Below, one piece after another: positions 17,934 to 25,857 of a stretch of DNA of 42,646 nt; position 1 is the first letter of the stretch, and every line of letters begins with the position of its first letter. The position numbers and the translations under genes are program-made. Below the pieces are notes generated by a model. It was not told the origin of the DNA and searched no databases. It saw only the letters and a program-made list of their open reading frames with translations. The stretch is from Candidatus Poribacteria bacterium (GTDB taxonomy: Bacteria; Poribacteria; WGA-4E; WGA-3G). The stretch covers positions 1 through 42,646 of the forward strand of contig JAPPII010000066.1 of NCBI GenBank assembly GCA_028820845.1, read 5' to 3'.

Positions 17934-17960
17934 GTTGGGTTTTGTTTCGTTCTACCCAAC
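17934..17960. repeat. GTTGGGT...ACCCAAC interspersed hairpin
   Basis: The arms GTTGGGT (17934-17940) and ACCCAAC (17954-17960) surround the loop TTTGTTTCGTTCT, followed by CTACG. It resembles a dispersed repeat of the form GTTGGGTTTCG...ACCCAACCTAC that I know from cyanobacterial and other genomes. A partial copy is at 17383-17404. Confidence 0.55.
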
Positions 17961-18162
17961 CTACGTTTCTTAAATAGAACTTGCACAATTTAAAAAACAC
18001 GAATTTTTGGATATTGATAAATAAGTTTGGATATCAGAAATAAGATTTGATGTCGCATATATCTTTTTCTCCGATTGCCGAAAATGCTCACTGAATGTTG
18101 GAACCACAGGGGTTTGAGAAGTAAATACTAAAAATCCAGAATCAGAAGTGCAGAGTATAGGG

Positions 18163-18897
18163 TTACGATATAAGAGTTCTTAATTTCTCGAAAAGTTTTT
18201 TCTCTTTGTCAAAGGTCAGGTTGCCCTTCTTTTTAGCATGATTTGCTAGATTAGTATCACCAACTTTTTCAGCAACGTAACTTAACACGTCAAAACTTTC
18301 AGCTCGCCAAGGGGCTGATTCAACAAGAAGATTCGCTGCAGATAAAGCTTCTTTCAAACGTCCATCTCGCTGAAGAAGTAATACCAATTCTTTACCTGAG
18401 TCCCATGAATCTTCGGAAGTTTTAATAACCTCACGGAATAGATCTTCCGCCTCGTTAATGTGTCCCATCCATTCAAGCACTCGTGCTGTCATGACAGGAT
18501 ACGGATATTTTTCACCGTCCTTTTCAAGAAAGTAATCAACAACCTCTCGGATGAGTATGGGTCTGCCTGACTGGTCGTCTTTTCCTATCATGTATCGTTC
18601 GGCGTAAATTTTGTATTTGATAAAGAATAGTCTTTTTTGGAGTGTCGCGTCAAAATTTGTTGAAAACTTATCCTCACTTACGGTTTTATCTATCATTTCC
18701 AGAGCAAAGTTAAAATGCTGACCTTCACTAATCTCCTCAACCTCCTCCAAAAAAGCGAGTTGTCGGTATGTGGGGTGAATTTTTTGATCGTTCATCATTG
18801 TTTGACAAGCATCGAGAATTTTATCACCACTAAGAGCAAATCGAAGGAATTGAATTTCAGAAATTCGTAAGGAAGGGAAAAGTGGGTTTAAAACCAA
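18163..18897 (-). CDS. TPR-like helical repeat protein beside the kinase
   Basis: A protein of 244 residues. Its C-terminal 130 residues read as TPR-like helix pairs (ARVLEWMGHINEAEDLFREVI, ELVLLLQRDGRLKEALSAANLLVE, FDVLSYVAEKVGDTNLANHA). The N-terminal third is helical but unassigned. No ATG is available near the 5' end: the frame opens at TTG 18897, with an SD-like AAGGAAGG directly abutting it and an ATG-TAA pair just upstream, so the true start is uncertain and could be the double ATG near codon 34. It lies 143 bp downstream of the Ser/Thr kinase gene and may be its partner or substrate; this is inference. Confidence 0.6.
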   Translation of the reverse strand: MVLNPLFPSLRISEIQFLRFALSGDKILDACQTMMNDQKIHPTYRQLAFLEEVEEISEGQHFNFALEMIDKTVSEDKFSTNFDATLQKRLFFIKYKIYAERYMIGKDDQSGRPILIREVVDYFLEKDGEKYPYPVMTARVLEWMGHINEAEDLFREVIKTSEDSWDSGKELVLLLQRDGRLKEALSAANLLVESAPWRAESFDVLSYVAEKVGDTNLANHAKKKGNLTFDKEKKLFEKLRTLIS

Positions 18898-19040
18898 TCC
18901 TTCCTTACGTTGTGTTTACATTTCATTACCGAACTCGTCTGAAAGTCAGTATCTATCAGTATTTGCGCTTATAGCTCGAATGAATCTCACAAAACTACGA
19001 AACCCTTGCTATGACTGGATTCAGAGCCAGAATGTAAACA

Positions 19041-20648
19041 CTACCTAATGAGGCCATACTGTTTTTCTGCCAGACTCATTGCCTGAGGTAAATAGCGATT
19101 CCGCAGATGATCTCTCTGTATTCTTAAAACTGCAGCTGCCTCTTCAATGCTATGGACATCCCTACGGATTGCAAGGCGGCGCATTGCAACTGTCTGAGCT
19201 TCTTCAATTTCTCCACAATCCATTAACGAAATTGTATAGTTGCCCAGGAGATCTATATCATCTGGGAAATAAGTGAGTCCTTGTTCACATACCCTTTTAG
19301 CATCAAGGGATTTGTGGGCTAGGTTCAACGCTTGTGAATAATTTACGTAAAACACATCAGGCTTTTCTTGTAAAGGATTTAAGGTTGAATAGATTTCTAA
19401 GGCTTCATCGAGTCTGTCCTTTATGTTTTGTAGGCAGTAAGCGTAGTTGGCAGCAAAAGAATGACCGAAATGCCAGGTTGTTGAACCTGTTATTAAATTG
19501 GGAATGTAGCCGGGACGCAACAAAACTTCGGCTTCTGTATATCGGCCGAGCCCCATGAGGTTCTCTGCTTCCTCTAAATAGGGTTCGATGTCTTTTAGAT
19601 TAAGAAGAACTACCCCTTTACCTTTGACACCTGCATTTGCGATAACTTGCTTCTGAGATGCATGACCTTTTCCAAGTGGATGTCGTTTGTAACGCTCAGA
19701 AATTACGCATCTATCCAAGGCAAATTTTTGTTTCTCAGCAACCACCAACAAATCTTGTTCAAGTTCTTCGTATGTCGTGTAGCGATCTTCTGGTTCTTTA
19801 GCTAAACACCGATTTATCACGTTCTCAAGCCCGAGTGTTGTCTGGCGAAACAAACCTCCAAGTTTAGGGGGCGAAACATGGAGATGTTGGTAGGCAATTT
19901 CCTGAAAACTGGTCCCGGTAAATGGAGGGCTGCCAGTTTCTAACTCAAACATTACACAGCCCAAAGCATAAATATCTGCTCGATGATCCACCAGTGCCGC
20001 ATTTCTAATTTGTTCAGGGGCCGCATAGGTCACTGTTCCTAAGAAACTCCCTTGTTGTGTGCGATCTTTTCTATCTACGATAGATATATCTTTTCCTCTG
20101 CTTGCGACAACGAAAGCCCTTTGAAGTGGACGTGCCAATCCCCAGTCTGAAAGGTAAGCAAGCAATTCCTGGTCAAAGAGTATATTTGATGGCTTAAGGT
20201 CACGATGAATAATGCCAAGTTTCGTTTGTGCCCACTGTAGCGAACGCGTAATACGGACAATCGTTTCAAATTTCTGGGCGGGATTAAGCGTTGAAAGTGT
20301 CTTAGTGAGGTCGCCACCTTCCATCCATGTAGCCAAAATACAAGGAAACTCGTTTAGCCGGACGATGCGAATAGCCTCTACAACAGCGTCACATACGGAG
20401 GCAGATAACCACACATCTAATTCTTCGTGGAAGCGTTCAAAAGAATCTTGATCCCCAAGCAAATCGGGGCGAATACATTTAAGGGCATAAGTTTCAAGAT
20501 TGGACAGACTCTTGAGTTGAAAACATATACCCATACCTCCAGGATGACTTGCAAGAATCTCAAATTCTGAACTTTGAACATTCAGGCATGCTGCAACTTC
20601 TGGCAGATTAATCCGAGAACCGGGATTCAAATAATCAAAACGGAACAT
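19041..20648 (-). CDS. Ser/Thr protein kinase with C-terminal TPR-like region
   Basis: A protein of about 535 residues. The kinase domain spans roughly residues 25-300: a glycine loop HPGGMG, VAIK-type lysine in YALKCI, catalytic loop HRDLKPSNILF, metal-binding motif DWG in LSDWGLA (instead of DFG), and GTVTYAAPEQ, which covers the APE motif. All catalytic residues are present, so it should be active. Residues after about 350 form TPR-like helical pairs (YTEAEVLLRPGYIP, RLDEALEIYSTLNPL, SLDAKRVCEQGLTYF). No membrane segment is seen, so it is probably cytosolic. The start at 20648 follows GGAGAATAC; an ATG five codons upstream has no SD. A promoter-like site lies at 20685-20714. It sits between the sdh anchor gene and sdhA. 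Confidence 0.88.
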   Translation of the reverse strand: MFRFDYLNPGSRINLPEVAACLNVQSSEFEILASHPGGMGICFQLKSLSNLETYALKCIRPDLLGDQDSFERFHEELDVWLSASVCDAVVEAIRIVRLNEFPCILATWMEGGDLTKTLSTLNPAQKFETIVRITRSLQWAQTKLGIIHRDLKPSNILFDQELLAYLSDWGLARPLQRAFVVASRGKDISIVDRKDRTQQGSFLGTVTYAAPEQIRNAALVDHRADIYALGCVMFELETGSPPFTGTSFQEIAYQHLHVSPPKLGGLFRQTTLGLENVINRCLAKEPEDRYTTYEELEQDLLVVAEKQKFALDRCVISERYKRHPLGKGHASQKQVIANAGVKGKGVVLLNLKDIEPYLEEAENLMGLGRYTEAEVLLRPGYIPNLITGSTTWHFGHSFAANYAYCLQNIKDRLDEALEIYSTLNPLQEKPDVFYVNYSQALNLAHKSLDAKRVCEQGLTYFPDDIDLLGNYTISLMDCGEIEEAQTVAMRRLAIRRDVHSIEEAAAVLRIQRDHLRNRYLPQAMSLAEKQYGLIR

Positions 20649-20684
20649 GTATTCTCCATACATACTGATATGCTCATTTTCAGA

Positions 20685-20714
20685 ATTGTAAGTAAACAGG
20701 ACAGCTTAGGTCAA
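20685..20714 (-). promoter_or_regulatory. Sigma70-like promoter for the Ser/Thr kinase
   Basis: On the minus strand the -35 is TTGACC (20709-20714) and the -10 is TACAAT (20685-20690), with an 18-base spacer. The -10 is about 37 bases before the kinase start codon. This implies the kinase module is transcribed independently of the sdh anchor gene upstream. Confidence 0.5.
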
Positions 20715-20916
20715 GAATAAGTGTTAACGGTAAATTTAACCTGCATTTTTATTGACTTTGTGACAGCAGTAACATACACTTTTTACATGAGCCAACAGAA
20801 CTTATGCACATTGTCTCCATAAGCAAGATATATCATTAAAGCAGTCTATATTTTAGTTATTTAACCTCCTAAATTTCCCTTATCAGCGGACTTTAAGAGG
20901 AAATGTGTAAGTCATA

Positions 20917-21729
20917 TTAGAATGTAATCCAGTCCTGACCTATCGCCGGTGCTATAAAACGGACGTATACATCGGAAAAACCGACCCAACAGAGACTCAT
21001 CCATGCCCAGAGCATGTGTCGCTCGTTTAAACAGCTAACACAATTATACGCTCGCCGACGGATTGGTGCTTTCGAGAGTAGATCAATGACCCCACCGACC
21101 AAGTGACGCAAAGAGTGGCATCCGAAGGTGTACCCGCCTAAAAGGACGACATTCACTGCCAAGATGATGGTGCCTACGCCGATACCGAAAATTTTTCCAC
21201 CGTTCCCGTCGTCAAACCAGAGGGCTTTCCATACGTCGTAAGCAAGGATCCCCACAAAGATGATTGCAATGTAAAGGAAGTATCGGTGGATGTTCTGTAT
21301 AATCAATGGAAATGAATGTTCACCCCGATAGCCTTTACGCGGTTCTGACACTGTGCAAGAGGGCGGATCCGCCCAAAATGCCTTGTAATACGCACCCCGG
21401 TAGTAGTAACAGGTAAAACGAAACCCAAGCGGTGCCCACAAAATGAGGATAGCCGGTGTAATAAGACTTGGCATCCAGTCTGGCATCATGCCAAGCCAAC
21501 TGTGATCAACGCTATGGGCAACTTTTTCTGTGCCGAAAAGCAGCGGTGAGTAGAAAGGCGATAGATAGGGGCCGTGAAAAAAGTGAGTCCCTTCAAAAAC
21601 TCGAAAGGTTGCGTAGACGATGAATGCTCCCAATCCAACAAATACGGCTAACGGTTGCAGCCACCATGTATCTTTACGTTGGGTTTGGAAAGCGCGACTG
21701 TCCGTCAACGTGAGTTCTGGGTGTGTCAT
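20917..21729 (-). CDS. Succinate dehydrogenase membrane anchor subunit (SdhC-like, 5 TM)
   Basis: A 270-residue integral membrane protein with about five membrane spans (near residues 25-48, 88-110, 145-170, 183-205 and 242-262). Segments FRFTCYYYRGAYYKAFWADPP, FPLIIQNIHRYFLY and GCHSLRHLVGG match the single large anchor subunit encoded next to sdhA/sdhB in actinobacteria and other phyla; conserved His residues could bind haem and the site could reduce quinone. CVSCLNERHMLWAWMS near the C-terminus is also typical. No SD is obvious before the ATG. Normally adjacent to sdhA, here it is separated from it by three genes. The family assignment is from memory of conserved segments. Confidence 0.75.
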   Translation of the reverse strand: MTHPELTLTDSRAFQTQRKDTWWLQPLAVFVGLGAFIVYATFRVFEGTHFFHGPYLSPFYSPLLFGTEKVAHSVDHSWLGMMPDWMPSLITPAILILWAPLGFRFTCYYYRGAYYKAFWADPPSCTVSEPRKGYRGEHSFPLIIQNIHRYFLYIAIIFVGILAYDVWKALWFDDGNGGKIFGIGVGTIILAVNVVLLGGYTFGCHSLRHLVGGVIDLLSKAPIRRRAYNCVSCLNERHMLWAWMSLCWVGFSDVYVRFIAPAIGQDWITF

Positions 21730-21907
21730 AGACGATTTTTCCTTATCTTCAATGGAAATTAAAAAACGAGTCTGGAGATTTTTATAATCAAACAGGTTTG
21801 GTTATTCTGTAATATTTTTTCTGATTTTACAAAGCACAGAAACCTTAACGCTTCAAATGGACCAGGGCGAAGGATATTCACAGCGTGAAAGTCTTTACCT
21901 GAATGAT

Positions 21908-22600
21908 TCAGTCCTTTTTATTCGCTTCGGCTCCGAGATGGGATGGGGGCAGATATTTCCAACCAAGTGCTTTAAATTTTTTTTGTTCCGCCTTCAGATA
22001 ATCGTGGAGTTCTTGCGCAGATTTAAATTGAGCAGCAAATTCTTCTTTCATGCGATAGCATTCTTCCAAGACAGGATCCATACGTATATCCGGTTTTTCC
22101 TTCATCTGAATCACCTCAATGAGTTCTATAGGTGTGCAGAGGGTTGTCGGTTGGAAGCCAGCGACGTGACAAACTTCGTTTATCAAATTCCGCTTGGTTT
22201 CATTCACAATATGCTTGTAATTCCAGGAAACCAAGTATTCAATGTTATTCACCGCGGCAAGGGCAATATGTTGTGCATCCGGGCGCGAACGTTGTGGTAC
22301 AGCACCAGCGTCTATCAGGTTTTCCTCAAGTATAATAGCATCCAATGACACATCTAATACTGGTAGATCCGCCAACACTTCAAGCCTCCGCTGGGCTGCT
22401 ATTACATCACCGCGACTGACCTCGTTGAGGACTATATCTGAAATCACAAATTCAAAATTCTCTGCGTATTCTGTCCACAGTTGTTGAGTTGCTTGCTGCC
22501 GGGAGGCTAACGTCGTATCATGGCTGGGACGGGCGACTAAGTAACTGACTACAGTTGTTTCGACATAGACTTTCGGTTTCGGTACACTATATTGTATCAT
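21908..22600 (-). CDS. PIN-domain toxin fused to an antitoxin-like C-terminal tail
   Basis: A 230-residue protein. Residues 8-162 form a PIN nuclease domain of the YVETTVVSYL type, with acidic residues in VYVETT, IVLNEV and RPDAQHIALA and the usual LVSWNYKHI. Such toxins normally end at CTPxEL. Here the frame reads on (CTPIELIEVIQ) into a 65-residue tail, MKEKPDIRMDPVLEEC through KALGWKYLPP, which resembles the small separate antitoxin encoded beside these toxins. An internal SD (GAGGTGA, 22111-22117) and ATG (22103-22105) lie exactly at the joint, so the tail may also be made alone. A 15-bp palindrome overlaps the start codon at 22600. Confidence 0.75.
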   Translation of the reverse strand: MIQYSVPKPKVYVETTVVSYLVARPSHDTTLASRQQATQQLWTEYAENFEFVISDIVLNEVSRGDVIAAQRRLEVLADLPVLDVSLDAIILEENLIDAGAVPQRSRPDAQHIALAAVNNIEYLVSWNYKHIVNETKRNLINEVCHVAGFQPTTLCTPIELIEVIQMKEKPDIRMDPVLEECYRMKEEFAAQFKSAQELHDYLKAEQKKFKALGWKYLPPSHLGAEANKKD

Positions 22601-22619
22601 ACAATAAGACTTTTGTCAA
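22591..22619 (-). promoter_or_regulatory. Palindrome and promoter-like site at the PIN toxin start
   Basis: ATTGTAT-C-ATACAAT (22591-22605) is a perfect palindrome covering the start codon. On the minus strand TTGACA (22614-22619) and TACAAT (22591-22596) are spaced 17 bases, a near-consensus promoter. If used, transcription would begin near 22584, just inside the frame, so either translation starts from another promoter or this site serves the downstream antitoxin start. The palindrome could be an autoregulatory operator. Confidence 0.45.
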
Positions 22620-22678
22620 ATTAACAAGAAGATTGATAAGCACAAATAAACGGTTTATCATAATCTTCAGCGTCAAAA

Positions 22679-23056
22679 CTCCGTCCTTTAGGTAGGAGAT
22701 GTAGACGTTGTTTTCCTTGAAACAAGTGATTGAATCTGCTATAATACGCATTGTAATCGGCATAGGTTGTAGTTGATGCTATGGTAGATACGCTAAACAA
22801 GTGAGACAACTACGTAAAAGCCTTACAACTCTATACTTGTAAAAAATCTGCTTGACATACACAGTAGGGAAAGACAGGTCATGCTGAATCCCATTTGAAA
22901 ATGTGTATCAAACTTTTCGTAAGGACACGTTTGTGTCGCAGTCGGGATAGCGTCTGTTGCAGTAGGCTACGTAAGTCTTTGACTGGAAGCAGTGGTCGTT
23001 GATAGCACGAATGCTTCTGTAAAACTTTTGCAGAAGCCTCGCCCTTTAGGACGGGG
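22679..23056 (+). mobile_element. Possible non-autonomous IS200/IS605-type relic
   Basis: A stretch without genes, bounded by two imperfect hairpins of the same design. The first has CTCC/GGAG arms and the second CCTCG/CGGGG arms; both carry a mismatch zone and a CC-TTTA-GG cap (22679-22698 and 23037-23056). The second is preceded by GCAGAAG, as at IS200/IS605 right ends, where tnpB-associated RNAs finish. A plus-strand promoter-like site lies just inside the first hairpin. No tnpA or tnpB reading frame is left. The right hairpin ends 4 bp from the stop codon of the neighbouring SDR gene. The assignment is by pattern only. Confidence 0.4.
22717..22745 (+). promoter_or_regulatory. Orphan sigma70-like promoter inside the relic
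   Basis: TTGAAA (22717-22722) and TATAAT (22740-22745) are 17 bases apart on the plus strand. No plus-strand gene follows; a transcript would run about 300 bases to the hairpin at 23037-23056. It could drive a guide-like RNA left from an IS200/IS605 element, or antisense RNA to the SDR gene's 3' end. Confidence 0.45.
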
Positions 23057-23060
23057 TCTA

Positions 23061-23801
23061 TCACAGGACTAATGTATGCGTCAATGGTTCCCAACCCAGC
23101 AGACGTTTTGCTTTCGAGAGATTAATCTCCCTCTGTTCATGGTCGCCAGCAATGAAAAACGCATCAAAGCCTTCGTGTTCAACCGAAATAGCGGCGAGAT
23201 AGGCGCGCGCCAGGTCTTCTTCATCCGTCCACCAGATATGCACTGAGGAATCTTTCGGTTGGGGGTAACGCTCAAGCCACTGCTCGCGTGTAGAGGGTCC
23301 TGTAATCCGTAGCGCAATCAGTGACATACCGTGTTCACGCGCAAAGTATTCGCAGACCTGCTCCCCAAATCCCTTCGTGAGTCCATAGACCCCCGGATTA
23401 TCACGCGGCACAACATCTTCATAAGGGAAATTGTTGCGTGTCCGTTCATGGACAGTAAAGGTGCTTGTGTAGACTGCATGCCGAATGCCCATTTCTTTCG
23501 CAGCGTGTAGTACGATATGCAGCCCCTTTGCGTTCACCTCATAGTTTGCGACAATATCACTGAAATCGGCGACAGAGGACCGATCGCTCGTCGGTTGTAG
23601 CATTACCATATAGACAAACGTGTCTATCCCTTCCAGTGCCTTCTGAACAACGTCGGGGTCGGTAACAGAGCCTTGGATATATTCTACAGAGTTGTCTTTT
23701 GGCGGATTAAGGTCAAGCACTCGAAAATTGTGATCACTTTTCATGTAAGGGAGTGTCATCGTTCCAACATGTCCGGAACCGCCTATCAGTAAGACGTTCA
23801 T
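23061..23801 (-). CDS. NAD-dependent epimerase/dehydratase (extended SDR)
   Basis: A 246-residue protein. The Rossmann motif GGSGHVGTMT opens it, and the catalytic YxxxK is seen as YGLTK near residue 140, with the upstream Ser/Thr in YTSTFTVH. The segment WWTDEEDLARAYLAAI and the end AKRLLGWEPLTH are typical of NAD-dependent nucleotide-sugar epimerase/dehydratase relatives. After GWEPLTH only four residues remain, and the stop lies 4 bp from an IS200/IS605-like end, so the last residues may have been replaced by the insertion. A good SD (AGGAGA) precedes the ATG. Substrate unknown. Confidence 0.82.
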   Translation of the reverse strand: MNVLLIGGSGHVGTMTLPYMKSDHNFRVLDLNPPKDNSVEYIQGSVTDPDVVQKALEGIDTFVYMVMLQPTSDRSSVADFSDIVANYEVNAKGLHIVLHAAKEMGIRHAVYTSTFTVHERTRNNFPYEDVVPRDNPGVYGLTKGFGEQVCEYFAREHGMSLIALRITGPSTREQWLERYPQPKDSSVHIWWTDEEDLARAYLAAISVEHEGFDAFFIAGDHEQREINLSKAKRLLGWEPLTHTLVL

Positions 23802-23820
23802 GCTTAGTCTCCTATTTTGA

Positions 23821-23907
23821 ACGTGCGATAAATCGCACTACTACAAGCGGATCCGTTCGTAGTAGGGCAATTCATTGCCCGTCAACTACCGAAATATTTA
23901 TTGAAAC
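23821..23907 (-). repeat. Three-hairpin repeat, copy A
   Basis: It contains GTGCGAT/ATCGCAC (23823-23838), CTACTAC...GTAGTAG (23838-23865) with a GGATCC centre, and GGGCAAT/ATTGCCC (23865-23880), each sharing its boundary base with the next, followed by an A/T-rich TACCGAAATATTTATTGA. Copy B at 27647-27730 is the same element in inverted orientation. It lies between the SDR and PhyH genes. Confidence 0.85.
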
Positions 23908-23939
23908 CTTATAAAGATTATGCTACAGAAACTTTAGTA

Positions 23940-24800
23940 CTACTCTTGATACGCATACGCCCGGTGCTGAATCCGCAAATCAAAATCGTCCTTTGGATCC
24001 CACGTCGGCATGTCTGATGGCACTTCGTAAGCAAACTGCTCTGTATCCGAAGGGTAGGGATTCGTACGGCGTTCGTGAAGGGCGCGTTGATAGAGTTTAC
24101 AGCGTTGCGTCAGGAATTCCGATTGCCACCACTTATACGTCTCATTCCATCGCGGGGTACGCTGATCAAAATAAATAACCCGGCGGAGGGTCTCGCTTGT
24201 GTTGATTTTACTACCGTGCAAGACCTTCGTATGATGGAGCAGAATATCGCCGGGTTCGACCTCTGCTGGCACTGCATCCGCACGTTCAAAATTGACTTCA
24301 CCTTTATCAATAATCTCTTGTGCCTCTTCAATCCCCCAGAGATGGCTCTTCGGGATGACCCAGACACATCCGTTATCAACAGTGGACGCATCTATGTAGA
24401 TATCGATGTTGAAAATCGGATGATTCTCGCGAATTGCATTGCCATCCCTATGCCACCGCACAGAGGAGCCGTGTTTCGGCAGTTTGAAAACCAGGGATTC
24501 ATAGCACGGTATAAAATCCGGTCCAACGATCCGATGGAGCAGATCCCCGATGAAAGGATGTGCTAACAATCGCAGGGAGAATTCGTTCGGATGCGAGTGC
24601 AAATAGGTTAAGTAATACGGAATACCTTCCGGTCCACGGTGGCACCATGGGTCTGCCGGTCCACCCGCCAAAATCTCGTCAATGAGCCTTTGACTTTCGT
24701 GTTGTATAACGGCAAGTTCATCGGGTTGGATGACACCTTTCAAGATAAGATAGCCGTTATCGTTGAAGAATTGAATTTCGTTATCAGTAATTTTTTCCAT
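23940..24800 (-). CDS. Phytanoyl-CoA dioxygenase (PhyH) family protein
   Basis: A 286-residue Fe(II)/2-oxoglutarate dioxygenase-like protein. The metal ligands are visible in VRWHRDGNA (HxD, near residue 116) and VLHGSKIN (distal His near residue 199), and RRVIYFDQR supplies a likely 2-oxoglutarate-binding Arg. The N-terminus FFNDNGYLILKGVI is typical. AGGAGG lies a rather long 15 bases before the ATG. The substrate is unknown. It starts 28 bp downstream of the kinase-like gene, so the two are probably co-transcribed. Confidence 0.85.
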   Translation of the reverse strand: MEKITDNEIQFFNDNGYLILKGVIQPDELAVIQHESQRLIDEILAGGPADPWCHRGPEGIPYYLTYLHSHPNEFSLRLLAHPFIGDLLHRIVGPDFIPCYESLVFKLPKHGSSVRWHRDGNAIRENHPIFNIDIYIDASTVDNGCVWVIPKSHLWGIEEAQEIIDKGEVNFERADAVPAEVEPGDILLHHTKVLHGSKINTSETLRRVIYFDQRTPRWNETYKWWQSEFLTQRCKLYQRALHERRTNPYPSDTEQFAYEVPSDMPTWDPKDDFDLRIQHRAYAYQE

Positions 24801-24828
24801 TTTTTATCTATGTGCCTCCTGAATCCAA

Positions 24829-25659
24829 TCAAGCCGTCGGAATCGGACTATCAGCAATCGCGGTGTGCCACGCCGAGACGAATGCTTTCACAGATTGGTA
24901 TCGCAACGCTTTATCTGTGTTTGTCGCCTTTTTCGCGACCTGCCACATAGCCTCGTTCCCTTTCCAGTCATTCTGGGAATCGCTACTATTCGCAAGCAGC
25001 ACAAACGCCGTCCGACCTAACATAAAAACATTTGTTCTTTCGTCAATTCGCTCGCCTTTCTGAAACTCCTCTGGTGCCATAAAACGGCTTGAACCGTACA
25101 AGCGTCCCCGGTCATTTACGAAAGGTGCTGGATGGTAGTGATCGAAGTCGTACAGATGTATCTGTTTTTTCCCAAAGTCATAAATAATGCAGCCATCATA
25201 AAAATCTTCAGCGATGAAACCTCTCTTTTCAATAAGGAGGTGAACATCATAAATGACATTAAGTGCTGCGATAATCTCATCCGCTGGCAGTGCGCAAAAC
25301 CTATCACGTGGATGGATTTCCCCGTCACGCAGTTCTCTTTCAGGACGCAAACCTTCGCCATCTACCCAGTTGTAGACCAGCGTGAACCCGTCGGGAGTGG
25401 TGAAAGTGTTGTGCAATTCAGGGAGTGCCTCGTGCTGGACAGCGGCGTGGAAACGAACGGCTTGCTTGAGCCATGTAAGGGTTTGAGGTGTATTACCGTG
25501 TTTAACGAACCAACGTTGGTTATCCACCGCTGCTTGGAACGATTGACATCTTGAGTCATGCTCTGGAAACCGAAACTTAACTTCACCAATCTGCTTTAAA
25601 TAGTCATGGATATTTGTGTCAATCTCCGCAATATCCAGAAGTGGATGTTGGGTGGGCAT
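24829..25659 (-). CDS. Protein-kinase-like protein with altered catalytic motifs
   Basis: A 276-residue protein with a kinase-like fold. FVKHG is the likely ATP lysine, AEDFYDGCIIYDF aligns position by position with HRDLKPSNILF (catalytic Asp kept, the metal-binding Asn changed to Cys), LYDFDHY takes the DFG position, and GSSRFMAPEEF gives the activation segment and APE. The later helix NVFMLGRTAFVLL matches the kinase C-lobe. I recall similar kinase-like proteins in Bacillus relatives with the same FYDG pattern, so the changes are a family trait, not decay. It may be a divergent kinase, small-molecule phosphotransferase or pseudokinase. The SD GAGG precedes the ATG. Confidence 0.7.
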   Translation of the reverse strand: MPTQHPLLDIAEIDTNIHDYLKQIGEVKFRFPEHDSRCQSFQAAVDNQRWFVKHGNTPQTLTWLKQAVRFHAAVQHEALPELHNTFTTPDGFTLVYNWVDGEGLRPERELRDGEIHPRDRFCALPADEIIAALNVIYDVHLLIEKRGFIAEDFYDGCIIYDFGKKQIHLYDFDHYHPAPFVNDRGRLYGSSRFMAPEEFQKGERIDERTNVFMLGRTAFVLLANSSDSQNDWKGNEAMWQVAKKATNTDKALRYQSVKAFVSAWHTAIADSPIPTA

Positions 25660-25736
25660 TCAGTTGTCCTCAGGTATGGCAAAACGACTTCTTAATCATT
25701 TTGCAAGGTAAAAATAGCGGATACTAAAATATCTGC

Positions 25737-25765
25737 TTGCATGCTTTATCAAAATAGTATATCAT
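25737..25765 (+). promoter_or_regulatory. Promoter-like site for the HIT-rhaI operon
   Basis: TTGCAT (25737-25742) and TATCAT (25760-25765) are separated by 17 bases in an A/T-rich stretch. The likely transcript start is about 85 bases before the chosen HIT start. Confidence 0.4.
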
Positions 25766-25857
25766 ATATCTGGACAAAATTTAACCTCATTTTCAAGAAA
25801 ACCCAAAATTCGCCTTTATGTAACATAGCGTGCTATAGCAGATACAGGACCCCTTTT

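Noticed and set aside
22621-22809. Minus-strand ORF of 62 residues upstream of the PIN gene
   Set aside because: It covers the left hairpin of the IS-like relic and has no recognisable domain.
22901-23002. Short plus-strand ORF (33 residues) considered as a TnpB C-terminal remnant
   Set aside because: It lacks the TnpB zinc-finger pattern and any recognisable conserved segment; length is within chance.
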